Below, in pieces: positions 46,935 through 56,529 of a stretch of DNA of 64,000 nucleotides (position 1 is its first letter; each line of letters opens with the position of its first letter). The position numbers and the translations under genes are program-made. Origin of the DNA: Wenyingzhuangia gilva (GTDB lineage: Bacteria > Bacteroidota > Bacteroidia > Flavobacteriales > Flavobacteriaceae); assembly GCF_030519655.1 (NCBI RefSeq), contig NZ_JAUMIT010000002.1:1-64000 (forward strand), read 5' to 3'. Under the pieces are notes generated by a model. That model saw nothing but the letters and a program-made list of their open reading frames with translations, was not told where the DNA came from and ran no database searches.

Positions 46935-48389
46935 CTATTTATGAGGGATATTCTTTAAAATTTCTTTTAAAAATCGCCAAAATTTTTGGGTAGATGATAT
47001 GCTCACTCTTTCATCTGGAGAATGTGCTCCACGGATGGTTGGTCCAAAAGAAACCATTTCCATGTTAGGGTAATGTTCTCCAATAATCCCACATTCTAAT
47101 CCCGCATGACAAGCATTTACATGTGGTTTGGTTTTGAATAATTCTTGATAAATGTTTTCCATGGTTTGCAAAATACTTGCATTTGGGTTGGGTTGCCAAC
47201 CAGGATAAGAACCATCTGTTTGAACCGTAAAATTTCCTAAGTTAAAAATGGCGGTTAATTTATTGGTTAAATCTTCTTTTTCACTTTCTATAGAAGAACG
47301 GGTTAAACAAGCAATAGTGATGTTTCCTTCCTCTACTTTTACAGAAGCCAAATTGTTTGAGGTTGCTACCAAATCGGTAATATTTGCATCCATAGTATAA
47401 ACTCCGTTGTGACAAGCATACAAAGTTTGTAACAATATTGTTTGATCTATATGGTTTAATCCTTCTTTTTTACTATTGATTTCAGTTGAGGTAATAGTTA
47501 AATTCGGTTCTTTTATCAACCATTCTGTTTTGATGATTTTTGTAGTTTCTTCGAGTTGTAGTTTGAAAGATTCAATATTTTCAATAGCAATTACAACTTC
47601 TGCTTCACGCGGAATGGCATTTCTTAAATTTCCTCCTTGTAAAGAAATGATTTGAAAATCGATGTTTTTTTGAAGTTCAAACAATACTCTTGTTAATAAT
47701 TTATTGGCGTTCCCTAAACCTTTAATAATATCCATTCCAGAATGTCCTCCTTTTAAACCATTCAATACGATTTTGTAAAAAGCATTGGTTGGTTTTGTTA
47801 GCGCAGGAACATAAGTTTTGGTCGCTGTAATGTCAATTCCACCGGCACAACCAATGGTAATTTCATCATCTTCCTCAGTATCTAAATTTAATAGAATGTC
47901 TCCCGAAATAAAACCAGGTTGTAATTCAAGAGCACCTGTCATTCCAGTTTCTTCATCAATGGTAAACAGCGCTTCTAATTCAGGATGTTCTATGGTTTGA
48001 TCAGCTAAAATACTCATAATAGCTGCTACACCTAAACCATTGTCTGCTCCCAAAGTAGTGCCTTTGGCTTTAACCCAGTCACCGTCTACAAACATGTCAA
48101 TTCCTTGAGTGTCAAAATCAAAAACAGTATCGTTGTTTTTTTGATGTACCATATCTAAATGCGATTGTAAAGTCACCTTTTTTCTGTTTTCATATCCAAC
48201 AGTAGCAGGTTTTTTTATCAATACATTTAAGGCTTTGTCTTGAGTGGTTTCCAATCCTAAATTTTGTCCAAAAGCAACCATAAAATCAGAAATGGCTTGT
48301 TCTTTTTTTGAGGCTCTAGGAATGGCATTTATCAAATTAAAATGAGCCCAAATTTCTTTGGGCTCTATGTTTTCTAGTGGTTTATTCAT
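46935..48389 (-). CDS. pepD: Aminoacyl-histidine dipeptidase (PepD type)
   Basis: 484 aa, M20-family metallopeptidase that hydrolyses Xaa-His and other dipeptides. Two-zinc motifs are LQSHLDMVHQKN, KGTTLGADNGLGVAA, ALFTIDEETGMTGAL and CHAGLECGIIGEHYP. IRGAHSPDERVSI near the C-terminus holds the last zinc ligand. Cytoplasmic, no signal peptide. Its start overlaps the stop of the nitroreductase gene by one base, so the two are coupled. Confidence 0.94.
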   Translation of the reverse strand: MNKPLENIEPKEIWAHFNLINAIPRASKKEQAISDFMVAFGQNLGLETTQDKALNVLIKKPATVGYENRKKVTLQSHLDMVHQKNNDTVFDFDTQGIDMFVDGDWVKAKGTTLGADNGLGVAAIMSILADQTIEHPELEALFTIDEETGMTGALELQPGFISGDILLNLDTEEDDEITIGCAGGIDITATKTYVPALTKPTNAFYKIVLNGLKGGHSGMDIIKGLGNANKLLTRVLFELQKNIDFQIISLQGGNLRNAIPREAEVVIAIENIESFKLQLEETTKIIKTEWLIKEPNLTITSTEINSKKEGLNHIDQTILLQTLYACHNGVYTMDANITDLVATSNNLASVKVEEGNITIACLTRSSIESEKEDLTNKLTAIFNLGNFTVQTDGSYPGWQPNPNASILQTMENIYQELFKTKPHVNACHAGLECGIIGEHYPNMEMVSFGPTIRGAHSPDERVSISSTQKFWRFLKEILKNIPHK

Positions 48390-49018
48390 TATATTTCTAT
48401 GATTATTTCTGACAATGATTTTCTTACTTTCTTTTCTTTGGCCATAAAATCATCTTTGGCTCTAAAACCTACAGGCAATAAAAGTGCCGATTTTAAGTTT
48501 TTGTCTTTTAATTTTAAAACTTCATCAAATTTAGAAGGATTAAAACCTTCCATAGGACATGAATCAATTTTTTCTAAGGCACAAACGGTTAGTAAATTTC
48601 CTAAAGCGATGTAGGTTTGGTTGATGAATGCTTTGTGTTTTTCTAATTCTGATTTACTATTAAAATCGTTCATTAAAAAATCTCTAAAAGGTTTTAAAAT
48701 TTCATCAGGAGTATTTCTTTCTTGCTTAACACGATTAAAATATTCTTCAACATTGGTTCCATCAAAAGTGTCAGGATAACAAATGACTAATAGGTGAGAA
48801 GCATCTATCACTTGTTTTTGGTTAAAAGCAAATGGCAATAATTCTTCTCTTATTTCTTTACTTTCTACAATGACCAAGCTCAAGGTTTGTAATCCGTAAG
48901 AGGTTGCGGTTAAATTAAAAGCTTCTTTAATGGTTTGTAGTTGCTGTTTTGATAACTTTTTAGTGTTGTCAAATTTTTTAGTTGCATATCGCCATTCTAG
49001 GCTTTCAATTATATTCAT
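48389..49018 (-). CDS. NAD(P)H-dependent nitroreductase-family oxidoreductase
   Basis: FMN-dependent oxidoreductase of the NfsB/nitroreductase fold. The start at 49018 gives MNIIESLEWRYATKKFDNTKKL (209 aa), the usual N-terminus. A 20-codon upstream extension is open, but it spans the -7 box at 49042-49049. The FMN site is suggested by RYATKKFD, TSYGLQTLSLVIV, IALGNLLTVCALEKIDSCPMEGF and LLPVGFRAKDD. The natural substrate is unknown; family members reduce quinones, dihydropteridine or nitro-compounds. Confidence 0.88.
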   Translation of the reverse strand: MNIIESLEWRYATKKFDNTKKLSKQQLQTIKEAFNLTATSYGLQTLSLVIVESKEIREELLPFAFNQKQVIDASHLLVICYPDTFDGTNVEEYFNRVKQERNTPDEILKPFRDFLMNDFNSKSELEKHKAFINQTYIALGNLLTVCALEKIDSCPMEGFNPSKFDEVLKLKDKNLKSALLLPVGFRAKDDFMAKEKKVRKSLSEIIIEI

Positions 49019-49041
49019 ATTTCTCTTCTTAATTCTGATGG

Positions 49042-49049
49042 CAAAAATA
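49042..49049 (-). promoter_or_regulatory. Nitroreductase -7 box
   Basis: The minus strand reads TATTTTTG (TAnnTTTG), 23 bases before the chosen start at 49018 and inside the longer open frame. Confidence 0.5.
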
Positions 49050-49099
49050 AGGTATTTATTTTTTAACTTAACGTTCAAAACTTCAGATTCTAAAATGCT

Positions 49100-50374
49100 A
49101 TGAAAGAGTCTTTTTTACATTTGGTTTGGCAACAACAGTTGTTAGACAATAAAAAGTTATGTACTACTAAAGGGGAAAATTTAAAAATCCATAAAACAGG
49201 ATTTTTAAATATGCTACAAGGACCAGATTTTAATAATGGATTGATTGAAATTGACCATCAAAAATGGGCAGGAAATATAGAAATTCATGTAAAATCATCG
49301 GATTGGTATGCACATCAACATCAAAAAGATAAAAATTATCAAAACGTAATTTTACACGTGGTGTATGAACACGATGTAGAGATTTTTGATTTGCATAGTA
49401 ATGAAATTCCGACTTTAGAGTTGAAAAATTTTATATCTGAAAAAGTGTTAAATAATTATGAAAAATTAATGAACAACACTCAACAATGGATTTTCTGTGA
49501 GCAAAGTATAAAAGAGGTAGATGTTTTTAAAATCAATAATTGGTTAGAGCGAATTTATGTAGAACGTTTGGAAAGAAAGGTGGAGGAAATTGAAAAGATT
49601 TATAAAAGGACTGACAACGATTGGGAAGCAACATTGTTTTTAACCATGGCAAAATATTTTGGAGGAAACTTAAACGGTCAGCTATTTTTAGAAGCTTTTT
49701 CTCAAGTTGATTTTTCTATCATTAGAAAACAAATGGTGAACAGAACTACCCATTCTTTTTTATATGGATTATTAGGCTTGCTAAAAGAAGAGGGAGTAGA
49801 AGATGCTTATTATCAAAATTTACAAAAGGAGTTTACTTATCAAAAACAAAAATATCAATTAGGGGATTTAAAAAAGTTTCAATTGCATTTTTATGGTTGT
49901 AGGCCTCAGAATTTTCCTACCATTAGATTGGCTCAATTGATTGGTTTTTACGAAGAGCATTCATCGGTTTTTAACAAAATTATAGCTTTAGGAAATAACA
50001 TCGATAGCTATAAAGATTTGTTTAAAGTAAAGGTTAGTAATTATTGGCAGGAGCATTATCATTTTGATAAACCCTCTAAAAAATCACCCAAACAAATTAG
50101 CAAAGGTTTTGTTGATTTATTATTGATAAATGTAGTTGTACCTGTATTATTTTTATATCAAAAAAGTAAAGGAGAAGATTATGATGTTTTATTAGAGTTG
50201 ATGTATGAGCTTTCTCCAGAAAAAAATAATATCATACAGAAATTTAATCAACATGGCGTTGAAACAACTTCAGCCTTACAAACACAAGCTTTATTAACGC
50301 TTAAAAAAGAATATTGCGATAAAGAGCGATGTGCAGAATGTACGGTTGGTATTGAATTGATGAAAAGTCAATAA
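49100..50374 (+). CDS. DUF2851 family protein
   Basis: 424-aa cytoplasmic protein matching DUF2851, a Bacteroidota family of unknown function. The N-terminal part has LQGPDFNNGLIEIDHQKWAGNIEIHVKSSDW and a following H-x-H pattern, which together resemble a PD-(D/E)xK nuclease-like core (D, then E-x-H). The C-terminal part ends in Cys-rich KKEYCDKERCAECTVGIELM, a possible metal-binding cluster. A nuclease role is inference only. It diverges from the nitroreductase with ~80 bp between starts. Confidence 0.82.
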   Translation: MKESFLHLVWQQQLLDNKKLCTTKGENLKIHKTGFLNMLQGPDFNNGLIEIDHQKWAGNIEIHVKSSDWYAHQHQKDKNYQNVILHVVYEHDVEIFDLHSNEIPTLELKNFISEKVLNNYEKLMNNTQQWIFCEQSIKEVDVFKINNWLERIYVERLERKVEEIEKIYKRTDNDWEATLFLTMAKYFGGNLNGQLFLEAFSQVDFSIIRKQMVNRTTHSFLYGLLGLLKEEGVEDAYYQNLQKEFTYQKQKYQLGDLKKFQLHFYGCRPQNFPTIRLAQLIGFYEEHSSVFNKIIALGNNIDSYKDLFKVKVSNYWQEHYHFDKPSKKSPKQISKGFVDLLLINVVVPVLFLYQKSKGEDYDVLLELMYELSPEKNNIIQKFNQHGVETTSALQTQALLTLKKEYCDKERCAECTVGIELMKSQ

Positions 50375-50399
50375 TCGTTTATCGACGTTCGGATATCGG

Positions 50400-52856
50400 T
50401 TAATACAATTTTGGAAACTTACTTGGATTTGCTTCGTGGAAAATAGCATATACTTTTTCAAAAATATCATCATGAGAAGGTTTTGAAAAATAATCTCCAT
50501 CACTACCATAAGCAGGTCTGTGTTCTTGAGAAGAAATACAAATTGGTTTGCTATCTAAATATTGATAAGCATTTTGTTCATCGACCACCTTTTGTAAAAT
50601 ATAAGCAGAAGCTCCTCCAGGAACATCTTCATCAATAATTGCTAGGCGATTTGTTTTAGATATACTATATGAAATGTTGTGATCTAAATCAAAAGGCATC
50701 AAACTTTGTACATCTACCACTTCTGCATTAATTCCTACTTGAGCCAATTCTTTTTGAGCCACTTCCATGACTATTTTTAAAGTAGAACCATAAGAAACTA
50801 GCGTGATATCAGTTCCTTCTTTAATGGTTTCAGAATATCCAATAGGTGTGTAGTACTCTCCTAAATTGTTCGGTTTTTCTTCTTTTAAACGGTAACCATT
50901 TAAGTTTTCTATCACAATGGCAGGTTCATCAGTTTGTAATAATGTGTTGTAAAAACCAGCAGCTTTGGTCATGTTTCTAGGAACTAATAAATGCATACCT
51001 CGTAAACAGCTTAATATTAAAGCCATTGGAGAACCTGAATGCCAAATTCCTTCTAATCTATGTCCTCTTGTTCTTACAATTAATGGAGCGGTTTGTTTAC
51101 CAAAAGTACGGTAACGCAAACAAGCCAAATCATCACTTAAGGTTTGAATGGCGTATAAAATATAATCCAAGTATTGAATTTCGGCAATAGGGCGTAAACC
51201 TCTTAAAGCCATTCCAATTCCTTGTCCCATTATGGTCGCTTCTCTAATTCCTGTATCAGCAACACGTAATTCGCCAAATTTATCCTGTAAGCTTTCTAAT
51301 CCTTGATTTACATCTCCAATTTTACCAGCATCTTCTCCAAAAATAAATAGATTGTCATGCTTTTTTAATAAGGCATCAAAATTATCTCGAATGATAATTC
51401 TTGCATCTACAATTTCTTTTTCATCAGCATAAGTAGGAGTAACTTCTTGAATACTAGAGGCTCCTTTACCAAAATCATTTAATAATTTTGAGCTGTATTT
51501 TTCTTGGGCAATGGGTAAGTTTTTTTGTAACCATTTTTGTAAAATAGTTTTGCTAGGAATATTTTCTTCACGAATATAGCTTAAGACTTTTCTAGCTGTT
51601 CCATAAATATCTTTACGGTGAATTTCGGCCAAATCTTGTAAATCGTGTTTTAATTTTAAGATAAAGTTTTTATTGATGCTTTCTTCGCAAACTTTATTTA
51701 AAATTACCAATAATTTTTCTTGTTCCTCTTTTAAAGGTTTTATAAAAGCTTGCCATGCAGCTCTTTTCGCAGCAGAAACTTCTTGTTTTGCTCTTTTTTC
51801 AATAGCAATTAGCTCTTCTTCACTTTCTACAAATTTTAATACGCTGTCTTCGGTAGATAGATCGAAATCTAAAATCCATTCACGCATTTTTTTGTTGCAG
51901 TCAAAATCTTTTTCCCATTGTAAACGTTCTTCACTTTTGTAGCGTTCATGAGAACCAGAAGTAGAATGTCCTTGTGGTTGAGTAACTTCAGAAACATGAA
52001 TCATGACTGGAACGTGCTCTTCTCTTGCAATTTGAGAAGCTTTTGTATAAGCATCAATTAAGCTAGAGTAATCCCAACCTTTTACGTTAAAAATTTCTAT
52101 TCCTTTGGTTTCCTCATCTCTTTGAAAACCTTTTAAAACTTCTGAAATATTTTCTTTAGTAGTATGATGTTTTTGATGAACTGAAATTCCATATTCATCA
52201 TCCCATATACTTGCTACCATTGGAATTTGTAACACTCCTGCAGCGTTGATGGCTTCAAAAAAGTGACCTTCACTGGTACTTGCGTTACCAATGGTTCCCC
52301 AAGCAACTTCATTTCCGTTTTTACTAAACTTCTCGTATCCTTTTTGTACAGAAGCTTCTTGTCTATATAATTTAGAAGCATAGGCCAGACCAACTAACCG
52401 AGGCATTTGAGCAGCAGTACAAGAAACGTCTGAAGCGGTGTTGTATTGTTGTGTTAAGTTTTTCCACTCTCCATTTTCGTCTAAACTATGTGAAGCAAAA
52501 TGACCTCCCATTTGTCTACCTGCCGCAAAAGGTTCGTGTTTAATATCTGTATGTGCATATAAACCAGCAAAGAATTGTTGAGGAGTTAATTCTCCTAAAG
52601 CTAGCATAAAGGTTTGGTCACGATAATAACCAGAACGCCAATCTCCTTTTTCAAAGGCTTTGGCCATAGCTATTTGTGGTAATTCTTTACCATCTCCAAA
52701 AATTCCAAATTTAGCTTTTCCTGTTAAAACTTCTTTTCTACCGAGTAAACTACATTCGCGACTAAGGACGGCGATGTAATAATCATTTAAAATTTCCTCC
52801 CTAAATTGATTGAACGTAAGTTCTTGCTCGTTTTTTGAATCAACAGTAATAGACAT
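50400..52856 (-). CDS. 2-oxoacid dehydrogenase E1, alpha and beta subunits fused
   Basis: 818-aa thiamine-diphosphate enzyme. The first ~400 residues are an E1-alpha: GDWRSGYYRDQTFML, AGRQMGGHFASH, GTIGNASTSEGHFFEAINAAG and SIWDDEYGISV (thiamine motif). Residues ~475-818 are an E1-beta: DNLFIFGEDAGKIGDVNQG, IREATIMGQGIGMALRG, and RGHRLEGIWHSGSPM. The fusion is common in Bacteroidota, where it is taken to act on branched-chain 2-oxoacids with an E2 encoded elsewhere; pyruvate is an alternative. No E2 or E3 gene is adjacent. It is convergent with DUF2851. Confidence 0.9.
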   Translation of the reverse strand: MSITVDSKNEQELTFNQFREEILNDYYIAVLSRECSLLGRKEVLTGKAKFGIFGDGKELPQIAMAKAFEKGDWRSGYYRDQTFMLALGELTPQQFFAGLYAHTDIKHEPFAAGRQMGGHFASHSLDENGEWKNLTQQYNTASDVSCTAAQMPRLVGLAYASKLYRQEASVQKGYEKFSKNGNEVAWGTIGNASTSEGHFFEAINAAGVLQIPMVASIWDDEYGISVHQKHHTTKENISEVLKGFQRDEETKGIEIFNVKGWDYSSLIDAYTKASQIAREEHVPVMIHVSEVTQPQGHSTSGSHERYKSEERLQWEKDFDCNKKMREWILDFDLSTEDSVLKFVESEEELIAIEKRAKQEVSAAKRAAWQAFIKPLKEEQEKLLVILNKVCEESINKNFILKLKHDLQDLAEIHRKDIYGTARKVLSYIREENIPSKTILQKWLQKNLPIAQEKYSSKLLNDFGKGASSIQEVTPTYADEKEIVDARIIIRDNFDALLKKHDNLFIFGEDAGKIGDVNQGLESLQDKFGELRVADTGIREATIMGQGIGMALRGLRPIAEIQYLDYILYAIQTLSDDLACLRYRTFGKQTAPLIVRTRGHRLEGIWHSGSPMALILSCLRGMHLLVPRNMTKAAGFYNTLLQTDEPAIVIENLNGYRLKEEKPNNLGEYYTPIGYSETIKEGTDITLVSYGSTLKIVMEVAQKELAQVGINAEVVDVQSLMPFDLDHNISYSISKTNRLAIIDEDVPGGASAYILQKVVDEQNAYQYLDSKPICISSQEHRPAYGSDGDYFSKPSHDDIFEKVYAIFHEANPSKFPKLY

Positions 52857-52940
52857 ATTTTTATAGCTGTTTATAGAGGGTAAAGTTACGTATTTCTACT
52901 GGTATATTAAAGTTAAAGGAAAAGATACCTTATGATGTTT

Positions 52941-55748
52941 TTAAAACAACTGCTGTTTAAAAAATTTAATTAGTGGTTGGGCTTTTAAAGTAACTGTAAA
53001 TCTGATGTTTTTAAAGTACTGGCCATCTTTGGTAACTAAACCTTCTTTGTTGTAAATAGGCAAGTAAAACTCTAAAATATCTGGAACAAAGTTTAATCTA
53101 ATTCCTCCTTCATAATCAAAAAAGGCAGCTTCTGTTTTACTTTTTGATAAAGAAATATTATTAAAAGCTTCTACCCATCTAACAATTCCGATACTAGTAT
53201 TGATACTAGTTAACCATTGGTTAGAAAAACCAGGTTCATTTTGAGTAATAAATCCACCACCTGCTTTCACGTATTGTTGCGTTAAAAAACCCGTAGTTTC
53301 AGATCTACCCAAATAAGGCAATTCAAACAAGTAATCATTTGCGGTGTGTTGGTTAAAACTAAAATAATCTGAAGTTGAGGCATTTCTTAAAAAGATACCT
53401 CCAAAAAATCTAAATTCAACAGGACGTTTTTTATTGGTTAAGTGTCTGTATCTAAAATCAGTTGTTAGTTTAGAAAACTTAGTGGCTATTTCTGTACTGA
53501 TGTTTAATTTATAATCATTAATAAGTTGATTTTCTCTATAGTCGTAAGCAACTTTAAATAATTGATATTTATCCTCATCTGTTTGTACCACACCCTGTTC
53601 TACTTCTTTATTAATTCCTAAAAAACGAGCAGTAATCTTATTGGTTCCAATAGCTCGCATATTTGGTTGCTTAAAAGCGATGGAGAAATATGGAGAAATA
53701 ACATTGTAGTTAAGGTCTTTAGTGTAGTGATAATTACTACCACTCATTCCTAGACTAACATCAAAAATATTAGTTTTCTCAGGGAACACAGTGTAGGAAA
53801 AATCGAATCCACCAGTTAAAGTTCCACTGGCAGTACTATAGGTGGGTTTAAGTTTATATTCAAAATTCTTGTGAATAAAAGCCTTGTTTTGAATTCCAAC
53901 TCCCACAATAACCCCATCATATAAGTTGTAAGCAAACTCTGGATTTAAAAACACTTGGTGTGCATTTGGATCATTTAAATCTTTCAGTAATTTAATCTTT
54001 AATGGACGTTCAAATAATTTAGGCTTGGCATTTTTCCAATTATTACGATTGTTTATTTCAGGGTAATCATTTTCGTAATTTAAAATGACCTTGTCTAGAC
54101 TGTCGTTTTTAATGGTTATTTTTTTAGTGTTAGTAAATCCATCAGTCCATGTTTTACTTTTAATCTCATTGTTTTTTAAACCGTAAATGGCCACAGGAGT
54201 CTTAATAGTTCTTCTGTTTTTTAGAGTGATGTAAACGCTATCTTTTTTAAATATTGCCTTGTTTATTTTGTGGTCTATTTTTTTGTTAGAGTTCACCCAT
54301 TCTTCCATAAACCAAGAAAGGTCTTTCTGACTGTTTTTTTGTAAGATATCCATTAAATCATTCGGATCACTAGTTTTATTGAGGTTTTGATTGATGTATT
54401 CCTTAATTGAATTTTGTAATATTTTTTTTCCAATATATCTTTCTAAGAAAACAAAACTCAACCCTGCTTTATAAGGGGTGATGACTTTTTTATTATAATT
54501 TGATAATTCTTTTAAAGGAGTATCTAAACTTTGATCTAAATTTTCTCTGGCTGTAATTTGATGTACAATAGAAAATTTATCGGTGAATTTACTTTTGGCA
54601 ATGTTCATGGATCCAAGTCCCCAAATTTTTGATAAACGTCCCATAAGTTTTGAATCAGGGTAGTTTTTTTCGATGTACTGAATAAACAAATAAACTTCCA
54701 AGCCCTCTGTAAAACAGTAATATTTGTATTTGTTATTTAAGATCATCTGATCAACATATTCCGAGCTTAACGTTTTAAAAAACTTAATTTCCCATTTAAA
54801 CTGTTCTTGATAAGGATGTAATATTTTAGGTAAATATTTTAATTCGTAAATAGGATTTTGATTATAGGTTTCTCTTTCAACAAGAATTTGTTTGTGAGGA
54901 AGTTGACCTAAATGATCTTCTAAAAAAGTCATCATCTGTTGTATTTTTTCTTCCTGAACGGTGGTGTCAAAATCTTCTGAAATTAAATCAGTAACAATAT
55001 TGGTTTTACCTGTGTTTATTTTTAAATAAGACTTTAAAAAAGTAATACTAATGTTGGCTTTTACAAAGTTTTTACCCGTTAGTTTGTAGTTTAAAAAATC
55101 ACTTCCAATTGTTTTTTCTTGATGAAAAGCACTGTGAACTTGAAATCCAATAGGAACCTTAAAATAGATGTTAAAATCGGTAGGGGTGTTGTATTGGTAA
55201 TTTAAATTGTTGTGAGAATCTAACACCCATGCGTCTTCATAAGGAGCTGGAGAAATATACCAGTCTTGTAAATAATAATCCATTCCTTTTTTTCCACTAC
55301 CTGTAAATTTAGCATCTGGAATTTTAATGACATATTTTATAGAAATTGTAACACTGCTATTTGGTAGCAATGAATTTTTAAGATTTATATAAATTAAATC
55401 TTTTTGATGACGTGGGGAATGGTAAGTAAGGTTTTTGTTTTTTGATTTGATGCTATTAATTTGTGAATAACCTCTGTCTTCTTCTTTTGAAAAATAAAAG
55501 TCAGTTTTATAATCTTCTAGCAATCTTTTGGCTAAAGGAGTTTCACTATCTTTATAACTATTCGCCCAGTTTCTTAGTACAATTTCATGCAAAGTGTCTT
55601 TGCTTGTATTGAAGTATTTTATTTCTTGGGTGATGTTTAAAATGTTTTTTTCCGCAAACAATTGAGCATTTATAGTTATTTGGTTGTTTTGACTATAAAT
55701 GCTGAATCCTGTAAATAAAAATATGATGCGAAAAAATATCTTCAACAT
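52941..55748 (-). CDS. M1-peptidase-like protein with lost zinc site, C-terminal barrel
   Basis: 935 aa with signal peptide (MLKIFFRIIFLFTGFSIYSQ). Residues ~21-490 have the layout of M1 aminopeptidases: a beta-rich N-domain, then a helical catalytic-type domain. Where HExxH should be there is W319-E320-IK-F323, so both zinc histidines are absent, though TEGLEVYL (E348) resembles the distal zinc-ligand helix. From ~600 on, long alternating strands (GGFDFSYTVFP, YFSIAFKQP, KYQLFKVAYDYRE, RYRHLTNKKRPVEFRFFGGIFL) ending in TVTLKAQPLIKFFKQQLF look like an outer-membrane beta-barrel. I recall similar flavobacterial proteins annotated as metalloproteases. It overlaps the LOG gene by one base. Confidence 0.75.
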   Translation of the reverse strand: MLKIFFRIIFLFTGFSIYSQNNQITINAQLFAEKNILNITQEIKYFNTSKDTLHEIVLRNWANSYKDSETPLAKRLLEDYKTDFYFSKEEDRGYSQINSIKSKNKNLTYHSPRHQKDLIYINLKNSLLPNSSVTISIKYVIKIPDAKFTGSGKKGMDYYLQDWYISPAPYEDAWVLDSHNNLNYQYNTPTDFNIYFKVPIGFQVHSAFHQEKTIGSDFLNYKLTGKNFVKANISITFLKSYLKINTGKTNIVTDLISEDFDTTVQEEKIQQMMTFLEDHLGQLPHKQILVERETYNQNPIYELKYLPKILHPYQEQFKWEIKFFKTLSSEYVDQMILNNKYKYYCFTEGLEVYLFIQYIEKNYPDSKLMGRLSKIWGLGSMNIAKSKFTDKFSIVHQITARENLDQSLDTPLKELSNYNKKVITPYKAGLSFVFLERYIGKKILQNSIKEYINQNLNKTSDPNDLMDILQKNSQKDLSWFMEEWVNSNKKIDHKINKAIFKKDSVYITLKNRRTIKTPVAIYGLKNNEIKSKTWTDGFTNTKKITIKNDSLDKVILNYENDYPEINNRNNWKNAKPKLFERPLKIKLLKDLNDPNAHQVFLNPEFAYNLYDGVIVGVGIQNKAFIHKNFEYKLKPTYSTASGTLTGGFDFSYTVFPEKTNIFDVSLGMSGSNYHYTKDLNYNVISPYFSIAFKQPNMRAIGTNKITARFLGINKEVEQGVVQTDEDKYQLFKVAYDYRENQLINDYKLNISTEIATKFSKLTTDFRYRHLTNKKRPVEFRFFGGIFLRNASTSDYFSFNQHTANDYLFELPYLGRSETTGFLTQQYVKAGGGFITQNEPGFSNQWLTSINTSIGIVRWVEAFNNISLSKSKTEAAFFDYEGGIRLNFVPDILEFYLPIYNKEGLVTKDGQYFKNIRFTVTLKAQPLIKFFKQQLF

Positions 55749-56467
55749 TAAAAGTTCGGTTTTAAATGATATTTTTCGTAGAATTTGTTTAAGTGTTCAA
55801 CTGCTTCATCAGCAGTATCTACCAATCTAAATAAGTTTAAATCTTCGGGGCTAATCGTTTTGTAATCCTCTAACAAACGTTCTTTAATCCAATCTAATAA
55901 ACCACTCCAATAAGAAGTTCCTACCAATACAATTGGGAAACGACCAATTTTTTTTGTCTGAATTAAAGTAATGGCTTCAAACAATTCGTCTAAAGTTCCA
56001 AAGCCTCCTGGCATTACAATAAAACCTTGAGAGTATTTTACGAACATTACTTTTCTGGCAAAAAAGTAATCAAAATACAAACTCTTGTCTTTGTCTATCC
56101 AAGGATTGTTGTGTTGTTCAAAAGGCAAATCGATATTTAAACCTACAGAAATACCATTTCCTTTTTTAGCTCCTTTGTTACCAGCTTCCATAATTCCTGG
56201 TCCACCACCAGTAATAATTCCAAATCCACTTTTGGTTAATTTAAAGGCAATTTCTTCGGCTAGTAAATAATTTTTATCGTTCGATTTTGTTCTTGCGGAT
56301 CCAAAAATAGTAACACAAGGTCCTATTTTTCCAAGTTTTTCGTATCCCTCAACAAACTCAGACATTATTTTAAAAACAGCCCAAGAATCATTGGTTTTTA
56401 TATGGTTCCAATCTTTTTGTTCAAACTTTTCGTAAATTTTGTCTTCTTCGTTTCCTTTATCTGTCAT
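55748..56467 (-). CDS. LOG family protein (TIGR00730)
   Basis: 239 aa, Rossmann-type fold. The signatures are VTIFGSARTKSND, ITGGGPGIMEAGNKGAKKG and MPGGFGTLDELFEAITLIQ (PGGxGTxxE). Family members hydrolyse nucleoside 5'-monophosphates to base and ribose phosphate; plant LOG activates cytokinins. A nucleotide phosphoribohydrolase role is the safe reading. Its stop overlaps the start of the M1-like gene by one base, so the two are translated together. Confidence 0.9.
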   Translation of the reverse strand: MTDKGNEEDKIYEKFEQKDWNHIKTNDSWAVFKIMSEFVEGYEKLGKIGPCVTIFGSARTKSNDKNYLLAEEIAFKLTKSGFGIITGGGPGIMEAGNKGAKKGNGISVGLNIDLPFEQHNNPWIDKDKSLYFDYFFARKVMFVKYSQGFIVMPGGFGTLDELFEAITLIQTKKIGRFPIVLVGTSYWSGLLDWIKERLLEDYKTISPEDLNLFRLVDTADEAVEHLNKFYEKYHLKPNF

Positions 56468-56491
56468 CTATGTAAAATCTTTTGTAAATAA

Positions 56492-56529
56492 TAACTCATG
56501 TTAAGATACAAAAAATAGAACATGAGTTA
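56492..56529 (-). terminator. Perfect hairpin overlapping the uvrA stop
   Basis: TAACTCATGTT (56492-56502) and AACATGAGTTA (56519-56529) form an exact 11-bp stem. The uvrA stop codon is at its foot. The T tract on the minus strand (TTATTATTT) is weak, so it may be a 3' stabiliser as much as a terminator. Confidence 0.55.

Noticed and set aside
49352-49367. parS-like site (TTTTACACGTGGTGTA)
   Set aside because: Only the CACGTG centre fits; the arms do not form the needed 16-bp palindrome, and it lies inside DUF2851 coding sequence.
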